64,000 nucleotides of DNA from Diabrotica undecimpunctata (GCF_040954645.1 NC_092804.1:88339717-88403716); one strand, 5' to 3'; counted from the stretch's first letter, positions 10,978 to 23,309 are shown. The notes: generated by a model not told the origin, from the letters alone. Translations and numbers: made by a program.

Positions 10978-11699
10978 ATTTAAGCTTTTAACAAGCAATT
11001 TTTTTATACCTTAATACACACGAACACCACGTGCTTTGTATTCAACAGGTATACTAGCCACTCCTGGATATCTCCACTTCATGGTTTGTTCCAGTTTCAC
11101 TTTTAATTACCATTTTACAATGATATTCAGATATAATCCAATTATGACGAAGACTAACCAACGAATGATTACCATCCATAAATTATGTTCAAACAAACTA
11201 ACGTGCCGAAAGACCATTACAATATATCTTCGTTGTTATTTATCCGATTTTGACGTACAAGGCGTTAAATGAAAGGTGAAAGGAAAGCGTAAATATGTGC
11301 ATACTATAGTTTATCCACGACAAGCAAGTAATTTATTGTTTTAAAGTGGATAATAAACATTGCCCTAGTTGACAGCGCACTTTGCAGGTCCCGTCTCACG
11401 ATCAACTTATAGGTTTAAGTACAACTCCCTTCGTGAAGGTACACAAGCGTGAATCCGTGCAGGAAAATGTCGACAATCCTTTTTATACTCCGTAAAGGAT
11501 CATCAAATATTCAACGTTAAAATATTTCAGGTGTATTAACAAAGAAAAATTAAATTAAATACATTTTTAGAGTATATATAATTATAGAGTATATATAGTT
11601 TTAGAGTATATCCTTTGGATGTGAAAATTGAAAGTAAATATATTATGTTATATAAAAGAAAAACTCAGCCATCGAGTAAAGACATGACTACCACAATAC

Positions 11700-12190
11700 G
11701 CTACGGTAACTCTAAGACTGAAATGATGTACATAAAATGATAGAAAAACATGTATAAAATATCTGATATAGAACCATGTAAGACAGAAAGCATGGACAAT
11801 AATGATGGAAAATGTATAAAATATCCGACATAGAAACACGTAAAAAATAAACGCTGTACATAAAATGATAGAAAATGTGTGAAATATCTGAAATATAAAC
11901 ACGTAAGGCAGAAAGCATGGACAATAATGATAGAAAATGTATAAAATATCTGACATAGAAACATGTAAGACAGAAAAGCTGTACATAAAATGATGGAAAA
12001 TGAATAAAATATCTGACGTAGAAACACGTAAGAAAGAAATGCTGTACATAAAAATGTATGAAATACCTGACATAGAAACACATAAGGCAGAAAGCATGGA
12101 CAATAATGAATGAAAATGTATAAAATATCTGACATAGAAACACGTAAGGCAGAAAGCATGGATAATAATGATAGAAAATGTATAAAATTG
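11700..12190 (-). repeat. 62-bp satellite array 2 (left arm)
   Basis: About eight head-to-tail units of ~62 bp with two alternating subtypes. On the minus strand type A contains CCATGCTTTCTGCC and type B contains GTACAGCATTTCTTTC; both share TTACGTGTTTCTATGTCAG followed by ATATTTTATACATTTTC. All three minus-strand frames are open for 150-180 codons because the unit contains no stop triplet. The mirror is 20480-20990. Confidence 0.85.
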
Positions 12191-12929
12191 CATGTTTTAA
12201 ATAATACATAAATTAATAAACAATATGAAAAACTTGGAAAAAAAATAATGGATAACAGATGTGGTATAAAACCAAAATTTTAAAATATTTTTTGTATGTC
12301 TCTATTTTTTTAATCAACAATTACTTACTTTATTATTTGTGAAATGCACTGTTCCATTTTAAAATCGAGAAAATTAAACAATATATTTACAAATAATATT
12401 GCATGTTTTAAATACTGAGTATAACAGAATGGATTCGTTCATTAAATAGGCAGGCTGGTATGACGTAACTCGACTGGAAATTATCGAGAATTGCAATCCG
12501 TAGCTTGTCTGTATACACGTGCACCGGATATTCTCGACTGTGAAAAGGCCGAAGTGTGAGAAAATGTTAAAAAGGAACGCAGTGACATCCGGTAACGTTC
12601 TCGTTAGCAGTATTTCGCATCATATTACGTCCAGCCGTATATGTATACTTATATGACTAACAAGCTGATTCTTGAAAAAAATTGTTGCACGTGTTTCCGA
12701 CGACCGTATGAGAAATGTTAAAAGGAAATGCACATCCGCTAGTTGGAATATTTATAAAGATTTATAAGTTTAATTATATAATATACGAAGTTACTCGCAA
12801 ATTACTAGTAATATATAAATTGAAAAGTCAACGAATTTTTGCTATTACACTATTCGTTGTGGATAAAATATATACGAGGTTGATTAAAATTTACTCGTAA
12901 AATATAAATAGAGAAAATTTAAAAGTTCT

Positions 12930-13650
12930 TAGAAACACGTAAAAAAGAAATGTTGTACATAAAATGATAGAAAATGTGTGAAATATCTAAAATACAAACA
13001 CGTAAGGCAGAAAGCATGGACAATAGTGATGTAAAATGTATAAAATATCGAATAAAAATTGAGAAGTACTGGAAAGGATGATAGAAAATGTATAAAATAT
13101 CTAACATAGAAACACGTAAGAATGAAAGCATGGACAATAATGATGTAAAATGTAAAAAATATCTGATATAGGAACACGTAAGAAAGAAATGCTGTACATA
13201 AAATGATAGAAAATGTGTAAAATATTTGACATACAATCACGTAGGGCAGAATGCATGGACAATAATGATAGAAAATGTATAAAATATAACTGCTGTACAT
13301 AAAATGATAAAAAAAATCTGACATAGAAACACGTAAGGCAGAAAGCATCAGCAATCATGATAAAAAAAAAATTTATAAAATATCTGACATAAAAACACGT
13401 AAGGCAGAAAGCATGGACAATATTGATGGAACATGTATAAAATATCTTACACAGAAACATGTAAGACAGAAAAGCTATACATAAAATGATAGAAAAATGT
13501 ATAAAATATCTGACATAGAAACACGTAAGAATGAAAGCATGGACAATAATGATGTAAAATGTATAAAATATCTGACATACTAACACGTAAGAAAGAAAAT
13601 GTCTAAAATATATGGCATAGAAACACGTAAGGCAGAAAGCATGGGTAATA
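12930..13650 (-). repeat. 62-bp satellite array 1 (left arm)
   Basis: About eleven to twelve units of the same 62-bp A/B satellite, with a few truncated units. The mirror is 18830-19575. It lies downstream, in the minus sense, of the promoter-like module at 14280-14400. Confidence 0.85.
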
Positions 13651-14279
13651 ATGAACGATTTACATGTAAAATTTGCTGAATAGAGAATAATTATATGTCG
13701 AAACCGGCAGAGTCTAACATATTATTCAAATGCCAACAATGTGCATAGATGTAAACAACAAAAAAATCTTTATTATCCCCATCACAAACATCGCTAACAC
13801 TGAATATTACCAACAGGCAAAGGTCTACTCGGATGGTGTTACGATGAAAAAAAAAAGGAGTGTCTAAAAGTAAATCGACGTCGGCATATTGTAAGGTTAC
13901 TCTAGAGTTCAAATACGACAAAAAAAATGGTTATTGCTGTAATACAGATGCTATTATATAAATAAAAGTAATGTTTAAAATATTTGTTTTTTTTTGTTTA
14001 TAACTCAGTTGTTGAAATGACCTATTGTAAATACGAAGAAAATGTTCTAATAGAATACCTGCGGGAACACTTTACAACAATATTTTTAACAAAATATGGT
14101 GTGTACAAAAATATTATTTAGCAAAAGAGTGAGAATTTTAAACGTAATACGAGAAAATTAAACATATTGACAAATAATATTGCATGTTTTAAATAATGCT
14201 GAAATAAATTAACAATATGACAAACTTAGAATGATGGTGTAAAAAATCAAATTCGAGCCCTCTAAAATATATAAAATAG

Positions 14280-14400
14280 TACTCACTTTTTAATTTTTAT
14301 TTGTAGCACAAACACCAAACGAACACGCTATCACAAAGGTTAACTGCACACTGCGAGTATAAAAATGTATTCGTTCATTAAATAGGCAGGCTGGTATGAC
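14280..14400 (-). promoter_or_regulatory. Promoter-like module 1 (left arm)
   Basis: Mirror copy with TATTTAA (minus strand, 14378-14384), initiator-like CGCAGTGTGCAGTT downstream and the GTGAGT donor near 14286. It points toward the left end and satellite array 1. Confidence 0.4.
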
Positions 14401-14737
14401 GTAACTCGACTGGAAATTACCGAGAATTGCAAGATCAAGCTTGTTACACGTGCACCGGATATTATATTGCGAACTTCTCGATGTGGGAACGAAAATAGCG
14501 ATTGGAATTCAATTACATCCGGTGACGTCAGATAGCAAACAACACATTTTTTTATAATATAATATTTCAAGGAATTATTATGATGTATGAAAACTTTTAT
14601 TAGTAATTATACCGGGGGTAATTAAAAATTATGAAGTAAAACTAATTTTAGCGTTATTAATGAATATATAGTAACATACGAGATATATGACACTACTAAT
14701 ATTATTATATATGCTGTAATATACATGTTAATTTATT

Positions 14738-15725
14738 GATATGAAGAAGGCCTCTGACTAAGCATTAAATAAACAAACCGCCGAATCCATACATACGACA
14801 CATCCAAGGAAAGTAGGATGATATTATGAATATGTTGAGATATAAAAATAGATATGGAGACTGCTAAAAGAGCGCTACTTACTATATTGATTCTTCATGA
14901 AAGTATAGCGACATATGTGACATCATATAATACAATGGACGGCAATAGACACACTATAAGGTAAATTTGTATTTATTGACCTAAAGAAGGCGTCTGACGC
15001 AGTAAAAAAAACAAAGAACCACTCGAATCCTAACATGTGACACATCAAATGAAAGAGGAAAATTTAACGAATATGTTAAGATAGAAAAACAAAACATAAT
15101 GAATACTAAAAAAGGCACTATACACTATCTTTGATATTAATGACAGTATAGTGACATATGTGACATCATATGATACTATGTACGATAATAGAAATACTAT
15201 AAAATAAATTTGCATTTATTGACCTAAGGAAGGCGTCTGACGCAGTAAAAACAAACAGCCAGTCGAATCCTAACATGTGACACATCAAATCAAAGGGGAA
15301 GATTTAACGAATATACTAAGATAGAAAAACAAAACATATTAAATACTAAAAAGGCACTATACACTATCTTTGCTATTAATGAACTTACAGCGACATGCGT
15401 CGTACAATATGATGCTATGGACGATAATAGACACACTATAATATCAATTTACATTTATTGACCTAAAGAAGGCGTCTGACACACTTAAACAAACATCCAG
15501 TCGAAACCCAACATGTGATACACCAAATGAAAGGGGAAGAGCTAACAAATATATTGTGATAGATAAACAAAACATGACCACTGATAAAAGGGCACGATAC
15601 ACCATTTTTAATAATAATAAAATTATAGTGAAATACGTTATATAATAGGGTAGTACTGATGGTAATAGATTTATCCTATAAGACAAATTTTAATTTATTG
15701 ACTCGAAGAAGACCTATGACTGAGT
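14738..15725. repeat. ~240-bp tandem array with RT-motif-like core (left arm)
   Basis: Five units recur with a block TTTATTGACCTAAAGAAGGC near 14738, 14974, 15218, 15455 and 15698. On the plus strand it reads FIDLKKASDAV, resembling RT motif A of LINEs. Units also contain AAAAGGCACTATACACTATC, echoing the ~121-bp subterminal units. The mirror is 16775-17760. Confidence 0.75.
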
Positions 15726-15984
15726 ATAAAATAAAATGATAATTAAGCGTTGAAAAAGCGATGAAAAGCGATCACTTTTCATCGTTTTACATCGCTTTTT
15801 TAACATTTTTAAAAGAATTCTATTTATCAATGATTTTACATGTCTCTATATGGGATCAACAAGTACGTAAAACGATGAAAAGCGACAGTTTTTTCATTGC
15901 TTTTACCACGTCAGGCCCCCTTCAAATGTCAACGTAATTAAGTTTAGACAGAATTTCGATAGGTAATTTATTAGGTTAACTCGT

Positions 15985-16495
15985 GTCACGCGTCACGTCA
16001 AAACGTCACTTTTGCGTCCAAACGACACGTTTTAACATCAAAATGTCACCCGCCACATATCAAGTATATACGTCACATTTTTACGTGAAGACGTCACGCG
16101 TCACGTCAAAACGTCACGCATCACGTCAAAAACGTCACGTTTTAAGGTCATCACGTCACACCTTACATATGGATACCATGTGAGTAAAGCGTCTTTTCGT
16201 CTCTTGAGTAAAGTTAGCGATGGTTGAGCGATGGTTAATTTATTAGGTTAGGTGGTGCCGCGAAGCGACACTCAAGAGACGAAAAGACGCTTTACTCACA
16301 TGTTATCCATATGTAAGGTGTGACGTGATGACCTTAAACCGTGACGTTTTTGACGTGATGCGTGACGTTTTGACGTGACGCGTGACGTCTTCACGTAAAA
16401 ATGTGACGTATATACTTGATATGTGGCGGGTGACATTTTGATGTTAAAACGTGACGTTTGGACGCAAAAGTGACGTTTTGACGTGACGCGTGACA
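15985..16495. repeat. ACGTCA cluster and palindrome centre
   Basis: Between 15985 and 16160 there are nine ACGTCA hexamers in the same orientation, several as overlapping CACGTCAAAACGTCAC units. They are mirrored as TGACGT at 16317-16495. The unique spacer 16209-16270 lies between the arms and includes two copies of GCGATGGTT. Outside the cluster (15750-15900) are repeated GCGATGAAAAGCGA blocks. Confidence 0.8.
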
Positions 16496-16774
16496 CGAGT
16501 TAACCTAATAAATTACCTATCGAAATTCTGTCTAAACTTAATTACGTTGACATTTGAAGGGGGCCTGACGTGGTAAAAGCAATGAAAAAACTGTCGCTTT
16601 TCATCGTTTTACGTACTTGTTGATCCCATATAGAGACATGTAAAATCATTGATAAATAGAATTTTTTTAAAAATGTTAAAAAAGCGATGTAAAACGATGA
16701 AAAGTGATCGCTTTTCATCGCTTTTTCAACGCTTAATTATCATTTTATTTTATACTCAGTCATAGGTCTTCTTC

Positions 16775-17760
16775 GAGTCAATAAATTAAAATTTGTCTTA
16801 TAGGATAAATCTATTACCATCAGTACTACCCTATTATATAAAGTATTTCACTATAATTTTATTATTATTAAAAATGGTGTATCGTGCCCTTTTATCAGTG
16901 GTCATGTTTTGTTTATCTATCACAATATATTTGTTAGCTCTTCCCCTTTCATTTGGTGTATCACATGTTGGGTTTCGACTGGATGTTTGTTTAAGTGTGT
17001 CAGACGCCTTCTTTAGGTCAATAAATGTAAATTGATATTATAGTGTGTCTATTATCGTCCATAGCATCATATTGTACGACGCATGTTGCTATAAGTTCAT
17101 TAATAGCAAAGATAGTGTATAGTGCCTTTTTAGTATTCAATATGTTTTGTTTTTCTATCTTAGTATATTCGTTAAATCTTCCCCTTTGATTTGATGTGTC
17201 ACATGTTAGGATTCGACTGGCTGTTTGTTTTTACTGCGTCAGACGCCTTCCTTAGGTCAATAAATGCAAATTTACTTTATAGTATTTCTATTATCGTACA
17301 TAGTATCATATGATGTCACATATGTCACTATACTGTCATTAATATCAAAGATAGTGTATAGTGCCTTTTTTAGTATTCATTATGTTTTGTTTTTCTATCT
17401 TAACATATTCGTTAAATTTTCCTCTTTCATTTGATGTGTCACATGTTAGGATTCGAGTGGTTCTTTGTTTTTTTTACTGCGTCAGACGCCTTCTTTAGGT
17501 CAATAAATACAAATTTACCTTATAGTGTGTCTATTGCCGTCCATTGTATTATATAATGTCACATATGTCGCTATACTTTCATGAAGAATCAATATAGTAA
17601 GTAGCGCTCTTTTAGCAGTCTCCATATCTATTTTTATATCTCAACATATTCATAATATCATCCTACTTTCCTTGGATGTGTCGTATGTATGGATTCGGCG
17701 GTTTGTTTATTTAATGCTTAGTCAGAGGCCTTCTTCATATCAATAAATTAACATGTATAT
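16775..17760. repeat. ~240-bp tandem array (right arm)
   Basis: Mirror of 14738-15725 with the same five units. Apparent ORFs of about 80 codons on the opposite strand are repeat artefacts. Confidence 0.75.
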
Positions 17761-18084
17761 TACAGCATATATAATAATATTAGTAGTGTCATATATCTCG
17801 TATGTTACTATATATTCATTAATAACGCTAAAATTAGTTTTACTTCATAATTTTTAATTACCCCCGGTATAATTACTAATAAAAGTTTTCATACATCATA
17901 ATAATTCCTTGAAATATTATATTATAAAAAAATGTGTTGTTTGCTATCTGACGTCACCGGATGTAATTGAATTCCAATCGCTATTTTCGTTCCTACATCG
18001 AGAAGTTCGCAATATAATATCCGGTGCACGTGTAACAAGCTTGATCTTGCAATTCTCGGTAATTTCCAGTCGAGTTACGTCATA

Positions 18085-18280
18085 CCAGCCTGCCTATTTA
18101 ATGAACGAATACATTTTTATACTCGCAGTGTGCAGTTAACCTTTGTGATAGCGTGTTCGTTTGGTGTTTGTGCTACAAATAAAAATTAAAAAGTGAGTAC
18201 TATTTTATATATTTTAGAGGGCTCGAATTTGATTTTTTACACCATCATTCTAAGTTTGTCATATTGTTAATTTATTTCAG
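18085..18280 (+). promoter_or_regulatory. Promoter-like module 1 with splice signals (right arm)
   Basis: TATTTAA at 18095-18101 is followed about 30 bp downstream by CGCAGTGTGCAGTT (initiator-like). A splice-donor-like GTGAGT lies at 18193 and an acceptor-like TTTATTTCAG at 18271-18280, giving a possible 88-bp intron. The upstream block (TCCGGTGCACGTGTA, CGAGTTACGTCATACCAGCC) recurs in module 2. Transcription would run outward through satellite array 1. The mirror TATA box is at 14378-14384 on the minus strand. Inferred from motifs only. Confidence 0.4.
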
Positions 18281-18829
18281 CATTATTTAAAACAAGCAAT
18301 ATTATTTGTTAATATGTTTAATTTTCTCGTTTATTTAATCTCGCAATTACGCTTAAAATTCTCACTCTTTTGCTAAATAATATTTGTGTACACACCATAT
18401 TTTGTTAAAAATATTGTTGTAAAGTGTTCCCGCAGGTATTCTATTAGAACATTTTCTTCGTATTTACAATAGGTCATTTCAACAACTGAGTTATAAACAA
18501 AAAAAAACAAATATTTTAAACATTACTTTTATTTATATAATAGCATCTGTATTACAGCAATAACCATTTTTTTTGTCGTATTTGAACTCTAGAGTAACCT
18601 TACAATATGCCGACGTCGATTTACTTTTAGACACTTCTTTTTTTTTTCATCGTAACACCATCCGAGTAGACCTTTGCCTGTTGGTAATATTCAGTGTTAG
18701 CGATGTTTGTGATGGGGATAATAAAGATTTTTTTGTTGTTTACATCTATGCACATTGTTGGCATTTGAATAATATGTTAGACTCTGCCGGTTTCGACATA
18801 TAATTATTCTCTATTCAGCAAATTTTACA

Positions 18830-19575
18830 TGTAAATCGTTCATTATTACCCATGCTTTCTGCCTTACGTGTTTCTATGCCATATATTTTAGACATTTTCT
18901 TTCTTACGTGTTAGTATGTCAGATATTTTATACATTTTACATCATTATTGTCCATGCTTTCATTCTTACGTGTTTCTATGTCAGATATTTTATACATTTT
19001 TCTATCATTTTATGTATAGCTTTTCTGTCTTACATGTTTCTGTGTAAGATATTTTATACATGTTCCATCAATATTGTCCATGCTTTCTGCCTTACGTGTT
19101 TTTATGTCAGATATTTTATAAATTTTTTTTTTATCATGATTGCTGATGCTTTCTGCCTTACGTGTTTCTATGTCAGATTTTTTTTATCATTTTATGTACA
19201 GCAGTTATATTTTATACATTTTCTATCATTATTGTCCATGCATTCTGCCCTACGTGATTGTATGTCAAATATTTTACACATTTTCTATCATTTTATGTAC
19301 AGCATTTCTTTCTTACGTGTTCCTATATCAGATATTTTTTACATTTTACATCATTATTGTCCATGCTTTCATTCTTACGTGTTTCTATGTTAGATATTTT
19401 ATACATTTTCTATCATCCTTTCCAGTACTTCTCAATTTTTATTCGATATTTTATACATTTTACATCACTATTGTCCATGCTTTCTGCCTTACGTGTTTGT
19501 ATTTTAGATATTTCACACATTTTCTATCATTTTATGTACAACATTTCTTTTTTACGTGTTTCTAAGAACTTTTAA
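18830..19575 (+). repeat. 62-bp satellite array 1 (right arm)
   Basis: Mirror of 12930-13650. Alternating A and B units; stop-free in all three plus-strand frames over long stretches. The encoded peptide is hydrophobic and Phe/Tyr/Cys-rich and repeats every 62 residues, since 62 is not a multiple of 3. Confidence 0.85.
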
Positions 19576-19999
19576 ATTTTCTCTATTTATATTTTACGAG
19601 TAAATTTTAATCAACCTCGTATATATTTTATCCACAACGAATAGTGTAATAGCAAAAATTCGTTGACTTTTCAATTTATATATTACTAGTAATTTGCGAG
19701 TAACTTCGTATATTATATAATTAAACTTATAAATCTTTATAAATATTCCAACTAGCGGATGTGCATTTCCTTTTAACATTTCTCATACGGTCGTCGGAAA
19801 CACGTGCAACAATTTTTTTCAAGAATCAGCTTGTTAGTCATATAAGTATACATATACGGCTGGACGTAATATGATGCGAAATACTGCTAACGAGAACGTT
19901 ACCGGATGTCACTGCGTTCCTTTTTAACATTTTCTCACACTTCGGCGTTTTCACAGTCGAGAATATCCGGTGCACGTGTATACAGACAAGCTACGGCTT

Positions 20000-20170
20000 G
20001 CAATTCTCGATAATTTCCAGTCGAGTTACGTCATACCAGCCTGCCTATTTAATGAAGGAATCCATTCTGTTATACTCAGTCTGCAGTTCGCCTTTGTAAT
20101 AACGTGTTCGTTTTGTGTTACAAAAAAAATTTGTGCTACAAGTAAAACAATTTAAAAAAAAGTAAGTACT
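20000..20170 (+). promoter_or_regulatory. Promoter-like module 2 (right arm)
   Basis: Second copy of the module: TATTTAA at 20046-20052, arthropod-type initiator TCAGT at 20076-20080, then an exon-like stretch and a GTAAGT donor at 20162. The acceptor AG of module 1 is not kept here. It precedes satellite array 2. In the left arm the TATA box survives at 12442-12448 (minus), but about 180 bp just downstream of it are deleted. Confidence 0.4.
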
Positions 20171-20479
20171 GTTTTATATATTTTAGAGGGCTTGTATTTG
20201 ATTTTATACACCATCATTCTAAGTTTGTCATTATGTATGTAATTTATTTCTGCATTATTTAAAACATGCAATATTATTTGTAAATATATTGTTTAATTTT
20301 CTCGTTTTTAAAATGGAACAGTGCATTTCACAAATAATAAAGTAAGTAATTGTTGATTAAAAAAATAGAGACATACAAAAAATATTTTAAAATTTTGGTT
20401 TTATACCACATCTGTTATCCATTATTTTTTTTCCAAGTTTTTCATATTGTTTATTAATTTATGTATTATTTAAAACATG

Positions 20480-20990
20480 TAATTTTATACATTTTCTATC
20501 ATTATTATCCATGCTTTCTGCCTTACGTGTTTCTATGTCAGATATTTTATACATTTTCATTCATTATTGTCCATGCTTTCTGCCTTATGTGTTTCTATGT
20601 CAGGTATTTCATACATTTTTATGTACAGCATTTCTTTCTTACGTGTTTCTACGTCAGATATTTTATTCATTTTCCATCATTTTATGTACAGCTTTTCTGT
20701 CTTACATGTTTCTATGTCAGATATTTTATACATTTTCTATCATTATTGTCCATGCTTTCTGCCTTACGTGTTTATATTTCAGATATTTCACACATTTTCT
20801 ATCATTTTATGTACAGCGTTTATTTTTTACGTGTTTCTATGTCGGATATTTTATACATTTTCCATCATTATTGTCCATGCTTTCTGTCTTACATGGTTCT
20901 ATATCAGATATTTTATACATGTTTTTCTATCATTTTATGTACATCATTTCAGTCTTAGAGTTACCGTAGCGTATTGTGGTAGTCATGTCT
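20480..20990 (+). repeat. 62-bp satellite array 2 (right arm)
   Basis: Mirror of 11700-12190. The distance between CCATGCTTTC blocks (20509 and 20571) gives the 62-bp period. One shortened unit near 20620 joins B-type sequence directly. Confidence 0.85.
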
Positions 20991-22658
20991 TTACTCGATG
21001 GCTGAGTTTTTCTTTTATATAACATAATATATTTACTTTCAATTTTCACATCCAAAGGATATACTCTAAAACTATATATACTCTATAATTATATATACTC
21101 TAAAAATGTATTTAATTTAATTTTTCTTTGTTCATACACCTGAAATATTTTAACGTTGAATATTTGATGATCCTTTACGGAGTATAAAAAGGATGGTCGA
21201 CATTTTCCTGCACGGATTCACGCTTGTGTACCTTCACGAAGGGAGTTGTACTTAAACCTATAAGTTGATCGTGAGACGGGACCTGCAAAGTGCGCTGTCA
21301 ACTAGGGCAATGTTTATTATCCACTTTAAAACAATAAATTACTTGCTTGTCGTGGATAAACTATAGTATGCACATATTTACGCTTTCCTTTCACCTTTCA
21401 TTTAACGCCTTGTACGTCAAAATCGGATAAATAACAACGAAGATATATTGTAATGGTCTTTCGGCACGTTAGTTTGTTTGAACATAATTTATGGATGGTA
21501 ATCATTCGTTGGTTAGTCTTCGTCATAATTGGATTATATCTGAATATCATTGTAAAATGGTAATTGTTGTAGATGCAATATAATATGCATCAAATCGAAA
21601 AATAGTCATCTTGGAGATTTATGTATAGTTGTGAATATGTAGATAAGACTCTTGACTAATTATACGTTCAGATGAGATTTGTGTGTATTAGTGAGTGTTC
21701 AGCGAAGACTCTTGTCGAATTGTACGTTCAGTGGAGATTTGTGTATAGTAGTGGTCGTTCAGATGTGGCTTGTAGAGAACGTTTAGGTCCTTGTCGGTTT
21801 GTGATCATCCAACTCATATCTATATCGAGTAATATACATTAGTTGTTTGAACATACTGGAAGAATGGTAAATTCCTTTTTAGTCCTCGTTATAATTGGAT
21901 TATATCTGAATATCGTTGTAAAATAGTAATTGTTTTAGATAAAATATATTATGCAATAAAACGTTATCGCATACCAATAATCGTATTTGTGAGTTATGTA
22001 GTTACTGTTCGGAGGATACTTGAAATGACTGCTCAGATGAGATTTATATATTTATGTATAGTAGTTGATGACCTACATTTCCGTCTTTCCTGTTGTGTCC
22101 AATATAATACTTTTTTGTTATTTTGTTGTCACCCATTCTGTAGACGTGTCCATACCAGTGGATGTCCTTCGTTATTCTGTGATTAACGCACATAATTTCT
22201 TACGATTCTTTCATTTCTTACTCTGACAAATTTCGTTTTTTTCTTCCGACAGATTTTCTTTAGCGATTGTTCTGTCCTATCTTGAGTCTAGTATACAACT
22301 GTTATACGTCTGATATGAGTTAGAACGCGTCTGCTATACATCTCATATGCGTTAGATAGTGTCAGGTATACGTCTGTTATATGTTCGATCGCGTTAGATA
22401 TCTGTTACAGTTCGTTTACAGTTAGGGTACGTTACCTGTTGTTGTACTAAGTTTAAAATTGCTAAACATCGATAGGTTACCTGTGAATTATTTTCTAGTC
22501 ATTCTGATGCGATATACCCATCGTATGTCCTTTGAGAATATCACGTTTTTCTATATTCTATTACCTATTCCGTTATTACAGAGTACAGTGTGGTAGACTG
22601 AAATAAGTGTGGAAGAAATAAAGCACGATATGTTGTTTATATGTTTATTTCGATTTTA

Positions 22659-22967
22659 TTATGGATATCTAAAAATTACAGTATAATTCATTATTCCATG
22701 ATTAACACATTTACATTTACCAAACAACAGTTCCGATTCTTTGTTGGAGCAAAATGCTGTGAATTGGTTATTTTTCTTTACATGTTCTATAAGTTTGCAT
22801 GCGTATCCTCTTTTTCGATGATGAGGTAATGTATATACGTAATCTAATACTCTTGGTACATCATGCTGTCCGAGTGGATCAAAGGCGCATTTTGATAATA
22901 GAACAAACGATACTGGTTACTTAGAAGGCTTGATACAAACTGAATTTTATTCAATCATGTAACCTCT
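22659..22967 (-). pseudogene. GNAT-like gene, right-arm copy with N-terminal deletion
   Basis: Mirror copy of the GNAT ORF. The C-terminal half, including the RKRGYA loop, is kept. About 140 bp corresponding to left-arm 7643-7782 are missing, including the ATG and the first ~45 codons. The junction reads CTAAGTAACCAGTATCG on the minus strand. Confidence 0.7.
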
Positions 22968-23309
22968 ATCAGGTCGACTTTTATCCCACACGACTGCGCG
23001 CCTCGGGGTGGAATCTCTTTGGTCATGGCTTCATTCTCATTGTGTTGAGGGGCGTTTACATGTTACCATTTAGGCGTTTACTTACCGTTCCTATGTCATC
23101 TGTGGTCGATACATGTTGGGGTGTGGTGCATGAGGGTACGTATTGGTTAGGGCCTGGTGATACGAGAATACGTAACACCACGGTTTGGGGCGTTTACATG
23201 TCATTAATGGGCGTTGACATGTCACCATTCAGGCGTTTACTTGTGGATGTTCCTATACCACCATTGGTCGATTGTTTCAATGAACTGTAATGTACGTGGA
23301 ATCCCCTTC

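Larger units (their letters stand above)
9152..11104 (+). mobile_element. Penelope-like (PLE) insertion with inverted termini
   Basis: The right arm shows the empty site. The insertion is flanked by a 16-bp duplication, aattaccattttacaa, at 9136-9151 and 11105-11120. Its left ~245 bp (9152-9398) and right segment (about 10800-11037) are inverted copies; a second inverted pair lies at 9536-9602 and 10723-10797. Both outer repeats contain a hammerhead-like core. Inside, 9885-10073 looks like the C-terminal tail of a PLE ORF, followed by a pyrimidine-rich stretch typical of a PLE 3' region. The RT is missing, so it is 5'-truncated and non-autonomous. A SINE at 9601-9883 split it later. Confidence 0.7.
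6290..16208 (+). repeat. Left arm of the giant palindrome
   Basis: Contents from the outer end inward: subterminal ~121-bp array, duplicated ACATGTAAACGCCC region, GNAT-like ORF, a short ~60-bp array near 8936-9090, Penelope-like insertion (9152-11104), 62-bp array, promoter-like module 2, second 62-bp array, promoter-like module 1, ~240-bp array, ACGTCA cluster. It lacks about 180 bp present in the right arm (right-arm 20079-20256) but retains about 140 bp of the GNAT gene that the right arm has lost. Confidence 0.9.

Noticed and set aside
11648..13586. Overlapping 105-181 codon hydrophobic ORFs in all three frames
   Set aside because: They are phases of the 62-bp satellite. I report the stop-free property as a finding but not the ORFs as genes.
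15983..16496. Mirror-image 66-codon ORFs near the palindrome centre
   Set aside because: They read through the ACGTCA cluster and carry no domain.
16793..17035. 80-codon ORF with a signal-peptide-like start
   Set aside because: It lies antisense across one ~240-bp repeat unit, is mirrored in the other arm and starts at a non-ATG codon.
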